Positions 1 to 11,514 of a stretch of DNA of 64,000 nt are shown here, in pieces. The DNA is from Piliocolobus tephrosceles (lineage: Eukaryota; Chordata; Mammalia; Primates; Cercopithecidae): assembly GCF_002776525.5 (NCBI RefSeq), contig NC_045443.1:49829377-49893376 (forward strand). Direction: 5' to 3'. The position numbers were made by a program, and so were the translations under genes. The notes under the pieces are model-generated. The model was not told the origin of the DNA and ran no database searches. It was given only the letters and a program-made list of their open reading frames with translations. Each line of letters opens with the position of its first letter. Position 1 is the stretch's first letter.

Positions 1-1240
1 GTCAGGCAAGGCAAGGAGCACAGAAAGGCTACAGGCTGACCTTGGCTCTCTGAGGTTCCTCTTCACAGCAGAAAGCTTGGAATTCCCCAAACATTTGCTG
101 TCCTGAGCTCAGAGAACCCTGCTCAAGGTGCTGGCTGTCCATTCCAGGAGGCTGGCACTCTCATGGATGAGGGCAGAGCCAACTCCTGGGTCTGTGGGCC
201 AACAGAGGGGACCCCAGGCCAACATGGAAAGCCCAGGGCCACAGAGAAGGTCCCTGGAATGTCTCCTTTTATTTTGATGTTTTACCTTTGTAAGTGTGTC
301 AAACTCATTCATTCCTTAAAATTGAGAACATGAAATAACAACCACTTTTACTAAATATTTTTGAAGAGAAAAAATTTAACCTACAATTCTGTGCCCCACC
401 CCCCACCAGCACCTCCAGTGTGGATTCCATTTTTCCCTCGTTGACTCACACACACTTGGATCTCTACTGGCACGAACAGTAAGCATGCCAAGGTGATGGG
501 AGAGAAGTGCCCTGCACCCCACATGGGGAAGAAGAGGAAGGGAGAGGCTCGGCTGCCTGCACAGCTCAGGAGCGGCTGATCTGGAATTCGACAACTCCTG
601 TCACCCCTACTGTTTGTGATCATAATAGCTAGGGTTTATTGACTGGTAGGGGTGTGCAAGCACAGTACTAAGAACTTATTAAGCATCATTTCATTCAAAA
701 CCAGCAGTTCCCAAAGTGTGGTCCCCAATCCACCAGCATCAGCATCACTTGGAAACATGTTAGAAGTACAAACACTCTCCCATATCTGCTGAATCAAAAA
801 CTCGGGGGGCAGAACCCAGCAATCTGATTCCAGCAAACTGATGCATGCTCAAGTCTGAGAACCACAGATCTACCCACAACAATCCAACAAGGGAGGTTCT
901 CGCTCTTCCCACATTACTAACGTGAATACCAGAGGCTTAAAAAGATGAATTTGTAGGCAGCTAGTAAGTGGAAGAGCCCACACTGGAAATCAGGCTTACT
1001 TGGCTTCAACATCCATGAAGCTATCCTGCCCCTCCCCACCCAATGCAATTGACAGCTGGCTGCCAATATCATCTACCTTGGTTGCCACATACAAAACAGC
1101 GCCTCCTGCAGTTGTGCAGTGCAGAGCCTGCATGTCCCGCTCCCCTACCCTTACACATAAACACTAAAGCAGAATGTCTTGCCCCTGTGATGAGTTTCCA
1201 GCCATGCTTCTTCCCTGTTTTGCCCTGCCTGGAGTCTCAC
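1..1240 (-). other. KRT77: KRT77 intron 2 (partial) with MER5A-like and MIR-like remnants
   Basis: Non-coding. Positions about 700-870 resemble a MER5A hAT-type DNA transposon: 'cagttcccaaagtgtggtcc' near the start and 'ctcaagtctgagaaccac' near the end form its typical terminal sequences. Positions about 910-1030 look like an old MIR fragment. No other gene seen. Confidence 0.6.
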
Positions 1241-1455
1241 TTGCTCTTGTAGTCCTCCACGACATCCTGCATGCTCCTGACCTCTGTGTTCTGGCGCATC
1301 TGCTCCGCATTGAGCAAATCCACCTGCTTCCGCAGGTCACTGATATAGTTCTCCAAGAGGGGCTCCAGGTTGTTGGTTCCAGTTGAGGTGTTCACCTGCT
1401 GCAGCAACTCCCATTTCGTTTGTAGCACCTGGTTCTGCTGCTCCAGGAATCGCAC
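1241..1455 (-). CDS. KRT77: KRT77 exon 2 (coil 1A end to coil 1B)
   Basis: Second coding exon of keratin 77 (keratin 1b), a type II intermediate-filament protein that pairs with a type I keratin in epithelial cells. It opens with VRFLEQQNQVLQTKWELLQQ, the end of coil 1A, then the linker and the start of coil 1B, ending VVEDYKSK. The length of 215 bp is exactly that of a type II keratin exon 2. On the minus strand it is preceded by an AG acceptor (ctaag in plus orientation at 1456-1460 reads cttag) and followed by a GT donor at 1239-1240. The reading frame has no stop. The residues TSTGTNNLEPLLENYI match what I recall of human KRT77 almost exactly. Exons 3-9 lie beyond the left edge, so the gene is partial here. 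Confidence 0.93.
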
Positions 1456-3719
1456 CTAAGAGCAAGAGACCCCAGCCCACCCCAGGCCATGGATCAGAGC
1501 AGCTCCCCCGTGAGTAGCGGGATCCATAGCCTCTCAACATATCCAGACCTCAGAGAATCAGGATGGCTCCTCCAAGAGTCAGAGAGCTTCCTTTTCTCTG
1601 GGATTGAGACACACAGAGGGCAATGTGGTTTCTGACGGCCAATGGCTGTATGGTCAGCTTGTCTAAAATTGACACTAAGCTCACTCTGGTTTTGAAGGTA
1701 AATTACCTCCTTCATTTACATCATAGAGCACTTGCCCTCCAAACTCAATTTATCCATGCCAATGTAAGGAAATGGTGTTTCGGAGCATCTGAGACACTGA
1801 TGACCCCAAAGCTCCTTTCTCTTTGTGGGCAAAATGCATTATGTGATAGAGGAGAGGAAGAAAGAAAAAGCAAGAAGGATCAATTTGGCTTAGAACATTA
1901 AACTAATTCCTGAGCACACTTGCTTGGGTGCCCCTGCCCTGCAGTCGCCACCACTTCTGCTGTCTGCCAGGATGTTTGTCAGGAAAGTAACTCATTTAAA
2001 TGCTTTTATAATGCAGACAGAATTTTTAAGGCAAATGTTCTCATTTTTTTAAAAGTCTAATGCAGTCAAGTGCCCCAAAGTGAGAACTTGGGTTGTCAGG
2101 TGTTTGAGAACTACCCACTTGCTATTTCCCGGGAAATGGAGAGTGGACATCACCCAATATTTTCACCACCTCTTCTCCCAGAATTGTGGATATGAAGGTA
2201 AGATAAGGGGCCCAGTAAGGCAGCTGGCTATGCAAAATGTGTGGCTTGTCCTTGGCATGGTAATGACCAGCCTCCACCTTTCCTCAGCCAGCTACACACT
2301 GTGGAGCCTCCACTCCAGTGCCCTGATAGAAGCAGTGGTGCTGCCTCCAGACTTTGCTCCGCCGCACGCGGGCACGCACGCGCAAAAACACACACCCTCC
2401 AGAATGCAGCTTCCTCCTCCGGGTACTGTGCAAAGGGGCAAACCCACTGCTTTGTGTGGTCGGAACGGAACTCTGAAGACACTCCCTTACCACGTGACAC
2501 TAGTGAGGGTCCCCCAAATCCCCTGGCCCTTGAGAATCTGCCCGTCTGAGGGGCCAACCCTGGTTAGCTCCCTTTGCGTTCTGACTCTAGGCTGGAAAAT
2601 GTTTGCAGACAACACCACCTCCCATGGCTCATTTTTGCTGGCCTTATCAAAGCAAGAGATTAGGCAAGCAGCTCTTCCAGGCTTGTCAGCACAGCTCACA
2701 ACACCATGAGAAATTCCTGCCACTCTCTATTTTTACTCTGTGGTGGCACTCCCAGGGAGTGAAGAAATCAATTCAGCACTCATTCACTGTGCTCAGTGGC
2801 AGTGGCATTGTGGGGACCAAAAGAAAGAATCCTGTGGTCCCATGGAGAGTCTCCACATAAAACAACGAGGGAGCAGTGACACAACTCTGGGTGCTCTGGC
2901 TTTAGCCCAGGTACCCACCCGCAATATCCCAGAAGTTCATAGAAGACACTGTGGTTCTCATCAGGCCACCCAAACTGCAAAGGCAGAGTCTGGCTGCAGG
3001 GAGTGCCTTAACCACTAGAACAATCAGTGAAAGCCACTGTGTTTTTCCCCAGGTTCCCCAAAACACTCCTGGTCTGTGTCCTACCGGCAAAACTCAAGGG
3101 CAGTTCAGCTAGCACAGATGGAATGAGGCATGCTGCTGAGCGACCTTCTCGCCCACCCTCTGCTTCAGTGCCCTTCCCCTGCACAGGGACCTCCCAGTGC
3201 CCTCAGCACTCCAGGTCTCCTCAACTCTTTGCCCAGCAAACTCCTACTCACCCTTTAGACCTCACCTGAGGTGGCATTCCACAGTGTGTCCCCTTTGCAG
3301 CCCCTTGTTCCTTGCCTTTCTAAATCCGTTGAGACTTGCAGTCATGCAGCAGTGTGTGAGCATCTCTCTCCCGGGCTGCACTGGACCCCATGAGGGCATG
3401 CCTATATCTACTTTGTTCTCCAGGGGACACAGTGGACCCATGGACACACAACGCCCAACACAGAGAAGACAAAAAGTGTCATGCACTCATGAAGTGCAAA
3501 AGGTTTTAGAATTGCCTGCTGGTGTGGGCTATCCAGACCACTCGCCATCCCTGGCATAGAGGTCTAAGGATCAGCTGAGCAAGGCCAGCCCAGTGTCCCA
3601 GGGGGAAGAGCTGGACCCCTCCTTTCCTTTCTGAGGCCTTATCCCCTTGTCATTGGTTCTAGAAAGCCTTTGGCTCCATTTCCACTCTCTGAGCGTCCAG
3701 CACTGACCCTATTTGTCAT

Positions 3720-4480
3720 CCAGCTTCTATTTATTGAGCAATTCTCATGTGTCAGGCACTATTCTGGGTGCTAGGGATTTGGTAATAAGCAAAACAGGCA
3801 AAATCCCTGCTTTCTAGGAGTTTCCATTCTATTTAGAGAGATAACTATAAAGAAACAATCATGTAAAAAATACAGTGCCTCAGACAGCTGCAGGGACTAT
3901 GGAGTCACACAGGGCCGGGGCATAGGAACGCTGAAGTGGTGGTCAGGGAAGTCCCCACTGAAACTGTGGCATCTGAGCAAAGACCCACAGAAGGTAAGGG
4001 AGGAAGGTGGGCCTCTCTTTGGGGGGAAGAGTTCCAAGCAGAGGGAATGGCAGGTGCAAAGACCTTGAGACAGAACAGAGCCTTGGATGCTGGTGAGCAA
4101 GAGAGCAGCTGAGGAGGAAGAGGGGCACAGGACACTGCAGACAATAATGAGTTGGAAGCCTGGAGGCTATTTTCCAGGCCTCATTCTGCTCACTAGCGGT
4201 TGTATCCTGAAAGCTGTTCCACCCAGGGAGGGCAATGTGACCTGATTCCACAAATGTAAGTGTGGGCTTAGCAGCAGCCGCAGGTTAAAGGGCAGATAAT
4301 ATAGGGCCTTATAGGACTTGGGCTTTTCCTTCAGTTGAGACAAGAAGCCACTGGAGGATTCAAATGGAAGAGTGGTGTGACATACTTTTAAAGGATGGCT
4401 CTGCTGTAGTGTCAAGCATAGGCTATACAAGGGTCAAGGGTGAAAGCAGGAAGACCAGTTTGGAAAGCAGAGTCACAAGT
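3720..4480 (+). repeat. Ancient mammalian interspersed repeat
   Basis: Begins with the common motif 'tttattgagca...tgtcaggcac' and continues through 'gttccaagcagagggaatgg' and 'gccactggaggattcaaatgg', a succession I know from an old mammal-wide repeat. I cannot name the family with certainty (L2-like). A related, more decayed copy lies at about 22010-22420. Confidence 0.45.
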
Positions 4481-5593
4481 CACCTGTCATAGAAGCCTTC
4501 TACCTTCCAGTCAGGCCACAACCCACCTGGCTGAGGAGCCTCTCCTCATAGTCATCACAGGCCATGCCCTTCAAAGGACAAGAGACCTAGGTCTCTTGCA
4601 CCTTAGCTTCTGCCCACTGCTCCATGCCATGCAACTGGACAGACACCCTGTTCATGGCAGAGGCCACAGTTGGATGAGCCTCAGGAGGTCAGTTGCCAGC
4701 AGCCTGTGGTTATTTCCCAGCCCTCTCTCCTCCCTGCTTCTCTCTTGGCCCAGTCGTGAGCTCCCAGTAGTGACTCCTTGCTCCAGTGAAACCCTCTAAC
4801 CCCCACCTGTGCCTGAAGCGTGGTGGTACTCAGCCACATTTCCCACGCAGCGTGATCAGAAGCCACAGGAGCACGCTGCTGTGTTGCGCTCCTCTTCGGC
4901 AGCCTCTGGGCCTCAGCACCCTCACCCTCCTCTACCTGCTCACACACTGTCCCATCCCCAGCATCTGCCCAGATACCAGAGGCCTGCCCTGCCACCCAGC
5001 ATGGCCTCTGGCCACAGCTACCCTACATTCAGGCCACAGGTCAAGCTCTGGCCTCAGCACCGAACTCCTGTGGTGACTGAGGGAAAGTCACTGACTGTGC
5101 AAGTGGCCTTGGTGCTCTGTGGGGCTTCCCATTGCATCCCTGAAGGCAAAACTCCTCCGGGGGAGGTGCTAGTGGCCACTGTGCCTCGACTTCCAGACAA
5201 AAGGAGATGCTGGAGGGAGGTCTTCACCATGGTGAGTTCACCAGCCTCTGTTGCTGCTTTGGACCTAATCTGAAGTTTCAACAGGGAACTAGGGACAGGG
5301 GCTTCTGTGTCTCCATCTGGCCCATCATTGGCCCTTGATGAGCCAAAAGGGGGGACTCAGACAGAACCCTACATTGCATGCTGTTGACTTTAGCCCCAAG
5401 AGATACCCACCACCAGGGCATTCACCATGCCCTGCCTGCTTCTCCTGCCCTGGCTCTGTGGCTTCATCTCTGCTTCTCTCATCCACCCCCTGGTATCCCA
5501 TTTTCTCCAGGAATTGTAACCGTTTGAAATTCCCTAAAGGCGTCACAATTTCATGCCTCCTGGTCCTTCTGCCTGAAAATCCCCTCTGCCCTA

Positions 5594-5657
5594 AGAACCC
5601 ATTTAACTTGTACTCACTTCGGCAGCACATATACTAAAATTAGAACCCATTTAACTT
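5594..5657. repeat. 16-bp target-site duplication around U6 fragment
   Basis: Perfect direct repeats agaacccatttaactt at 5594-5609 and 5642-5657, immediately flanking the U6-derived insert. Confidence 0.9.
5610..5641 (+). pseudogene. Tailless U6 snRNA fragment (nt 1-32) with target-site duplication
   Basis: The 32 bases match the first 32 nucleotides of U6 snRNA with two differences (positions 3 and 7 of the RNA, G to A). U6 is the spliceosomal RNA transcribed by RNA polymerase III. The insert has no 3' half and no poly(A). It is flanked by perfect 16-bp direct repeats agaacccatttaactt at 5594-5609 and 5642-5657, which mark a target-primed retrotransposition event. It lies inside KRT77 intron 1 and has no function that I can see. 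Confidence 0.88.
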
Positions 5658-5859
5658 TTCCTCCGTCTTCCAGACTCAGCAGGCAGAGCTCATGACACCC
5701 TCCTTTGAGCTACCATGTCCCAGAGAGTACTTCCCCTATTGACACACTTCACATGCACTGTCGTAATTATCTTCCCTTTAGATGTCAGGCCCTGTGTCCT
5801 AGTCACCTGTAGCACCTGGCACAGTGTCTGCTCTATCACAGATGCTTAGAAAATATTTG

Positions 5860-5931
5860 TGGGCTGAATGGGTGAATGGATGCATGGGTAGATAGTTGAG
5901 TGGCTTGATGGATGAGTGAATGAACGGATGA

Positions 5932-5970
<39 letters not shown>

Positions 5971-6045
5971 AATGGATTGTGTGGATGAGGATGGATGGAT
6001 AGATGGATGGATGGATGGGTGCATTGGTGGATGGGTGGATGGAAA
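5860..6045. repeat. (ATGG)n-like minisatellite with (GT)n core
   Basis: Degenerate ATGG/GATGG units run from about 5860 to 6045. A perfect (GT) run of about 15 units lies inside at 5935-5967. It lies in KRT77 intron 1, about 270 bp from the exon 1 donor. Confidence 0.9.
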
Positions 6046-6316
6046 GTGAATAATTGTGAAAGAGAATGAGGGTACTACACCATGTATTTGTTGAGTATTT
6101 TCACACTGCTTATCTCCTTTCCTGCCAAAAGGAAAAGATAGAATTAAATCCCTGCAAGAAGACAAATTGAAGCCCAAATGGGGTAAATGATTTCCTAAGG
6201 TCCCAGGTATCACCACCAAGCTGAAACAGCACGATGTGCTGAGAGGTGGCAGGGTGTAATCTCTCTCAGTCATTTGGTCAGTGACCAATGACCCTCCCTG
6301 CCCCTGAGGTGCTCAC

Positions 6317-6874
6317 CTTGTCAATGAAGGAGGCAAACTTGTTGTTGAGAACCATAATCTGCTCCCGCTCCTGGGTCTTGATCCTCTGAATTTCAGGGTC
6401 CACCTCCAGGTGAAGTGGCTCTAGGAGGCTCTGATTAATGGTCACCTCTTGGATGCCCCCAGGAGGACAAGAAGGACCAAAACCCCCAAGCCCAAAATTG
6501 CTAGCCCCAAATCCAGCACCCCCAAAACCACCTCCTCCAAAGCCACCACCTCCAAAGCCACCAGCCCCAATGCTGTCAACCCCAAAGCTCCTGACCCCTC
6601 CAAATCCTCCTACTCCCCCACCGTGGCGGAAACCACTGGCACTCCTCCCCACTAGACTAATGGAGATGCTTCTACTGCCACCCAGATTATACAGACTCCT
6701 AGAGCCAAACCCCCTTCCATGGATCCCATATCCACCACCACCACACCTCCCTCGAGTATAACACACAGAACCCACAGCCCGACTCCCACCACCAGAGCCC
6801 GCAGAAAAGCTGGTATGATAAACCTGCCTGCTCCGTGAGCTAAACGCGGACTGAGAACTATATTGGCGGCTCAT
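6317..6874 (-). CDS. KRT77: KRT77 exon 1 (head domain, H1 and start of coil 1A)
   Basis: First exon, 186 codons, starting at MSRQYSSQSAFSS and ending NNKFASFIDK at a consensus donor (gtgag on the minus strand). The head holds serine/arginine-rich sequence, then GFGSRSLYNLGG, then glycine loops of GGFGGGGF type (about residues 110-145), the H1 segment GGIQEVTINQSLLEPLHLEV and the helix-initiation motif of coil 1A. The head sequence identifies KRT77 rather than KRT1 or KRT2. An in-frame ATG lies 10 codons upstream (6902-6904), but MSRQ is the usual type II keratin start, so I use 6874. Relative to the human protein as I remember it, the head has many substitutions (for example MSRQY for MSHQF) and possibly one more glycine-loop unit. 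The frame is fully open, so the gene looks functional as far as visible. Confidence 0.94.
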
Positions 6875-6985
6875 GGTTGCTGGAGCATCCAGATAAGCAA
6901 GCAAGAGAAACAGCCTGGCAGGAAGGAGGCAGAGACCAGAGAGGAAAGCAGCTCTGACTCCTTTGAAAGGGATCTGGCTCCGTCT

Positions 6986-6995
6986 CTATATATAG
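6986..6995 (-). promoter_or_regulatory. KRT77: KRT77 TATA box
   Basis: The sequence tatatatag lies about 112 bp upstream of the KRT77 start codon on the minus strand. This fits a TATA-driven keratin promoter with transcription starting near 6955-6960 and a short 5' leader of roughly 80-90 bases. Start site inferred from spacing only. Confidence 0.75.
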
Positions 6996-6999
6996 ACAC

Positions 7000-8300
7000 A
7001 CACACATTGCTGGCATTGCTGGGCTGGGCATCTTTACAATCCTGAAAGGGGAGTATTAATGTTTAGTTTGCCTGCCAGCAACATCTGTTTAAAACCTCAC
7101 ACCTATGAGTTGCAGAAATCAGACTGCAGACAAACTTCCCCAACTCGATCATTTATCATTCATCTCTTGCCATTTAGAGATCAGAGTGCAATAATCTCTC
7201 AGGACCTCATTGCTGGAAACTCCTATATAGATTCCTCCCAAATCATCAGTTCATCTCTTCCTAAGAAACTCCACCATTGAGCTGTTTGTTTCTGGGGTGT
7301 ACCTGGGAGATCTGGGGCAAAGTTAGATAGTGTCTGGAGACCTCAGGACAACAGCTGGGACAGAGGTGGAAACACTTTCTTTCATAGCATTGTCCTGGTG
7401 GGGCAAAAGTTTTGTTCCCATCTCCCCATGCACTGCTTCTGCTCCCTGCAGTTATCACCATGAGCACCCAAAATTTTATCACATGGAAGTGCAATGTTGT
7501 GGTCACTGAGTACAAGTGGAGGCCCACAGATTCTGCCCAAGGTCATTCACATTGTGTGTTGCTTGATAAGCCTCAGACTCCTCAAACACAAAACCACACA
7601 AGGTACTTCAGCACCAAAAATCGGTGGTTCAAGATTTGTTGAGCATCTACCAGTACCTAATATTGTCTTCTAGACCAGAAGACAAACCATCCCTAACTAT
7701 TTCTCTTTCTGTTTTATCATTTCTGATTCTTTATAGACAATACTTTTGTAAAATAGAATTAAATGAATTATCTCTTAAAGATAATTTTTAGGAGATATAC
7801 GAAATGCTAGCCCCAATTTTTTTGATTTTTAGATTCAGCAAGCAAAACATTGTTTAACTGCTAAAAATAGCAACAACAATAATAATTTTCTAAAAGGCTA
7901 CTCTCAAATTCTGTGCTTACCACAAGGCAATAACAAGCGCTGTAGACCAGCACTGATCTGTGCTCACACTCTGAGAAGCCCGTCCCAGACAGCAATCCTG
8001 GGGAGAAGCTCATTCAGTGAGCATCAGTGTCCACCAACAAAAAAACGTGTTTTCCCTCTGGACTCAAATAGCTGTGGCTTTCATCCAAAATGTAATGATA
8101 ATTTTTTTAACTTGGGGAAAAAATCTCCAGCCTTAGAAAAATGGCTAAGGGATGGCTTGCCCAGTTGGATACAATTATTTTAAATCATCTTGTTGGAGAC
8201 TCTGCAGCAGAACCGGAAACGACTTGTACCATATTAAAGGGAAAAGGCAGACTACATGATGGAGTCTGTGCTGTGAACTCATAAGAATTAAGAATGCAGA
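7000..8300. other. Upstream flank of KRT77, no gene seen
   Basis: About 1.3 kb upstream of the KRT77 TATA box. I see no coding similarity or clear interspersed repeat. The proximal part may carry KRT77 regulatory sites, but I cannot point to a specific element. Confidence 0.4.
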
Positions 8301-8301
8301 A

Positions 8302-8599
8302 GGCCAGGTGCGATAGCTCACTCCTGTAATCCCAGAACTGTGGGAGGTCAAGGCGAGCAGATCACTTAAGCCCAGGAGTTCAAGACCAGTCTGGCCAATA
8401 TGATGAAACCCCGTCTCTACTGAAAATACAAAAAATTAACCAGGTGTGGTAGCACATGCCTGTAGTCCCAGCTCCCAGGGGTCAGGGGGGCTGAGGTAGG
8501 AGGATTAATTAAGCCTGGGAGGTCAAGGCCGCAGTGAACCCTGATTGTGCCACTGCACTCCAGCCTGGGCGAAAGAGTGAGACCCTCTCACAAAAAAAA
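8302..8599 (+). mobile_element. Alu (older S/J type)
   Basis: Full Alu starting ggccaggtgcgatagctcac with a short A-tail. Flanking aatgcaga occurs at 8293-8300 and 8600-8607, a likely 8-bp or longer target duplication. Confidence 0.92.
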
Positions 8600-8699
8600 A
8601 ATGCAGATAAGACAGGGTTTGTAAGTAACTGGAAAGTGAGTTGATTTATTTAGAGACTGTGAGAGGAGTTTTCCTAGTTTTCTTGCTTTTGATTTCGTT

Positions 8700-8876
8700 T
8701 TTTTGTTTGTTTGTTTGTTTGTTTGTTTTTTGAGACAGTCTCACACTGTTGCCCAGGCTGGAGTGCAGTGGTGCAATCTTGGCTCCCTGCAACCTCTGCC
8801 TCCTGGGTTCAAGTGATTCTACTGTCTCAGCCTCCTGAGTAACTGGGATTACAGGTGCCCACCACCACGCCTGGCT

Positions 8877-8910
<34 letters not shown>

Positions 8911-9330
8911 AGACGGAATCTTACTCTGTCGCCCAGGCTGGAGTGCAGTGGCCCAATCTCAGCTCACTGCAAGCTCTGCCTCCTGGGTTCACGCCATTCT
9001 CCTGCCTCAGCCTCCCAAGTAGCTGGGACTACAGGCACCCGCCACCACGCCTGGCTAATTTTTTGTATTTTTAGTAGAGACGGGATTTCACTGTGTTAGC
9101 CAGAATGGTCTCGATCTCCCGAACTCGTGATCCGCCTGCCTCGGCGTCCCAAAGTGCTGGGATTACAGGCGTGAGCCACTGCGCCCGGCACATCTGTTTT
9201 TTGTATTTTTAATAAAGATAGGGTTTCACCTTGTTGGCCAGGCTAGTCTAAAACTCTTGACCTAAGGTGATCCACCTGCCTCAGCCTCCCAAAGTGCTGG
9301 GATTACAGACATGAGCTACTGTGCCCGGCT
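8700..9330 (-). mobile_element. Alu interrupted by a younger AluY
   Basis: A minus-strand Alu whose tail has become a (TTTG)n run at 8700-8727. It is split in its central region: left part 8728-8880, right part about 9190-9330. Between them sits a second minus-strand Alu (8881-9189). Confidence 0.9.
8881..9189 (-). mobile_element. AluY nested in an older Alu
   Basis: Starts with a 29-base T run and 'gagacggaatcttactctgtcgccc' in plus orientation, ends at 'actgcgcccggc'. The low divergence and its position inside another Alu show it is the younger insertion. Confidence 0.9.
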
Positions 9331-9387
9331 GAATTTTCCTGGTATTTTAAATGTCCTTTTTCTTTATGGTCATTGCAATAAATATTT

Positions 9388-9671
9388 TTGGCTCACGCCT
9401 TTAATCCCAGCACTTTGGGAGGCCAGGGCAGGCGAATCACCTGAGATTAGGAGTTCAAGACCAGCCTGACCAACATGGAGAATGCCGTGTCTACTAAAAA
9501 TACAAAAAATTAGCCGGGTGTGGTGGCACATGCCTGTAATTCCAGCTACTCGGGAGGCTGAGACAGGAGAATCGCTTGAACCAGGGAGGTGGAGGTTGCG
9601 GTGAGCCGAGATCGCACCATTGCACTCTAGCCTGGGCAACAAGAGTAAAACTCTGCCTCAAAAAAAAAAAG
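9388..9671 (+). mobile_element. Alu, slightly 5' truncated
   Basis: Starts at 'ggctcacgcctttaatcccagc' (first bases of the Alu missing) and ends in an A-tail at 9660-9671. Confidence 0.9.
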
Positions 9672-10637
9672 GAAAGAAAAGCAAAGAAAGTTGTGGCAGA
9701 AATCCCAATAGAGGTGGGGAAGAACAGGCGGTAGAAACAAGAGCAGTGTGGGGGAGCCACAGTGAGAAGCCATCCTGGGGCAGGGAAAGGCTCCAAGGAC
9801 AATTCCAAGCTTCCATGCCCTCTTCTCATGAACCTCTGCACTCTGTGCATGGTGTCTGTTCAGTGGGTCATCCAGGAGACACTGTGAGATAGAGGAGACA
9901 GTGAGCCTGAAATTTATAGGCAGAAGCCCTGCTGCTGGCTGGCTGTGTCATCTTGGGCAAGCTGCCTACTCTAGAGCCTCAGACACTTAAGGAACCAAAG
10001 TGTCTGTTTCTCAAGAATTCAAAGCTGTAAGTCATGTGGGCAGAAAAAAGCACAGAGCACTGAAATCACTAAACAAGCAGAAATAGCTGCTCACAGATCC
10101 TGGTGGGATGACAGCTGTCCTACTTTGCCTGAGATTTTCAGTACTTAAACCAAGATATACCTGGGCAAATTAAAACTGTTGCTTACCGTAGTCCTAGGCA
10201 CCTATGGTCCACACAGCCATACTCCTAACCCTAAGGCAGAAGAGGGAAGCCAGGGCGTAGCCTCCAGCACAGAGTGACAAGAAGAGAACCAGTAGAAGCA
10301 GAGGAAGGAAAGGGAGGTGAAGCTAGGGAATGGGGTGGGTTCATGTGAGAAAGATGCCTAAAAACCAGGATTCTGAGTCAGGTATCAGAGAAGAGGCAGA
10401 GAGAACAGAGTAGGGGGAAGAAGCAGGGGTCTGGCCGAGAAAATGGGGGCTGTTATGGACAAGGGACAGTAGGTCCCAGACAGGAAACAGCAGGGGCATG
10501 GCAAATAGATCCTTGAATTGGGCATCTTGAAACCCAGCTCTGACTCCTAGCTCCTCCCCCTCCTAGCCCCATGGCTAGGACACTTGACTCCTTGAACCTC
10601 AGTTTCCTGACCTCTAAAATAAAGAAAACAGTAGCCA
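9672..10637. other. Intergenic stretch with MIR-like remnant
   Basis: Positions about 9900-10000 ('ggctggctgtgtcatcttgggcaag...') look like a MIR core. Nothing else recognisable. Confidence 0.4.
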
Positions 10638-10895
10638 GCCGGGCGCAGTGGCTCACAACTGTAATCCCAGCACTTTTGGAGGCAGAGGTGGGTGACTCAC
10701 CTGAGGTCAGGAGTCTTGAGACCAGCCTGGCCAACATAGTGAAACCCTGTCTCTACTAAAAATACAAAAATATATAATCCCAGCTACTTGGGAGGCTGAG
10801 GCAGGAGAATCGCTTGAACCTGGGAGATGGAGGTTTCAGTGAGCCGAGATGGCGACACTGCACTCCAGCCTGGGCAAAAGAGGGAGAGACTCTGT
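10638..10895 (+). mobile_element. Alu with expanded simple-repeat tail
   Basis: Starts gccgggcgcagtggctcac and runs to 'gagagactctgtctc', where the A-tail is replaced by a (CT)n/(TA)n microsatellite. Part of the middle (second-monomer start) is deleted. Confidence 0.9.
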
Positions 10896-10918
10896 CTCTC
10901 TCTCTCTCTGTCTCTCTC

Positions 10919-10999
<81 letters not shown>

Positions 11000-11002
11000 T
11001 AT
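10890..11002. repeat. Compound (CT)n-(TA)n microsatellite
   Basis: About 60 bp of CT with occasional TGTC breaks followed by about 45 bp of TA. It grew from the tail of the preceding Alu. Confidence 0.95.
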
Positions 11003-11514
11003 ACAGCTTTGCAGAGTGATTGTAATGAATAGCTAAGAACAAATATGGAAGAGCACTTTGTAAGCCCCAAGGAGTCACACAAGTGGGGTTCCTTCTCCCA
11101 ACCCCTCCTTGTGAACCCTCCTCTCTCTCTCTGGCTGCACCACTCACTTTCAACCCCACCTCCGCCTCATGAAGAATGCACATAATTAACCCCTTCACAT
11201 CTGTCTCTACTGCCACCTAAACAGATAGGAAGCTCCTTGCTTTTGGGAAACAACTTCATGGACCAGGAGCCCCTTTCCTCTCGCAACTGCTGGGCAGAGT
11301 GGGCCAATAACAAAGGCCTACCTGACTGAGTTAAAGTGAAGACACGTGGACAGCTTGGAGAACCAAGAGCTTGGGCCCCACAATTAAGTGCCCCTGGGTT
11401 AAAGCCCAGCTCCCCCATGTACCAGTTTTATGATTGAGCTAATCACTGAGTTCCCTGAGCTCTGTTCATCTGACCCTTAAGTAAAGCACTTGAACACAAC
11501 AAATATTTTGTGGG

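Larger units (their letters stand above)
1456..6316 (-). other. KRT77: KRT77 intron 1 (4.86 kb)
   Basis: Intron between exons 1 and 2, bounded by GT and AG on the minus strand. It holds an ancient interspersed repeat (about 3720-4480), a U6 snRNA fragment (5610-5641), and (ATGG)n and (GT)n microsatellites (5860-6045). The rest (1456-3720 and 4480-5590) shows no coding feature that I can support; the many short open frames there have no recognisable similarity. Confidence 0.8.

Noticed and set aside
2080..2709. 209-codon open frame in KRT77 intron 1
   Set aside because: Overlapped by long open frames in other frames of the same GC-rich stretch, with no recognisable domain or splice context.
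5860..6045. Regular repeats that might suggest a CRISPR-like array
   Set aside because: Degenerate tetranucleotide repeats without spacers, in a mammalian intron.
6438..6761. Proline-rich open frame (PKPPPPKPPPPK) on the plus strand
   Set aside because: It is the exact antisense of the glycine-rich loops of KRT77 exon 1.
10836..11216. Open frame encoding repeated IYIYIY and RERERE
   Set aside because: Translation of the (TA)n and (CT)n microsatellite.
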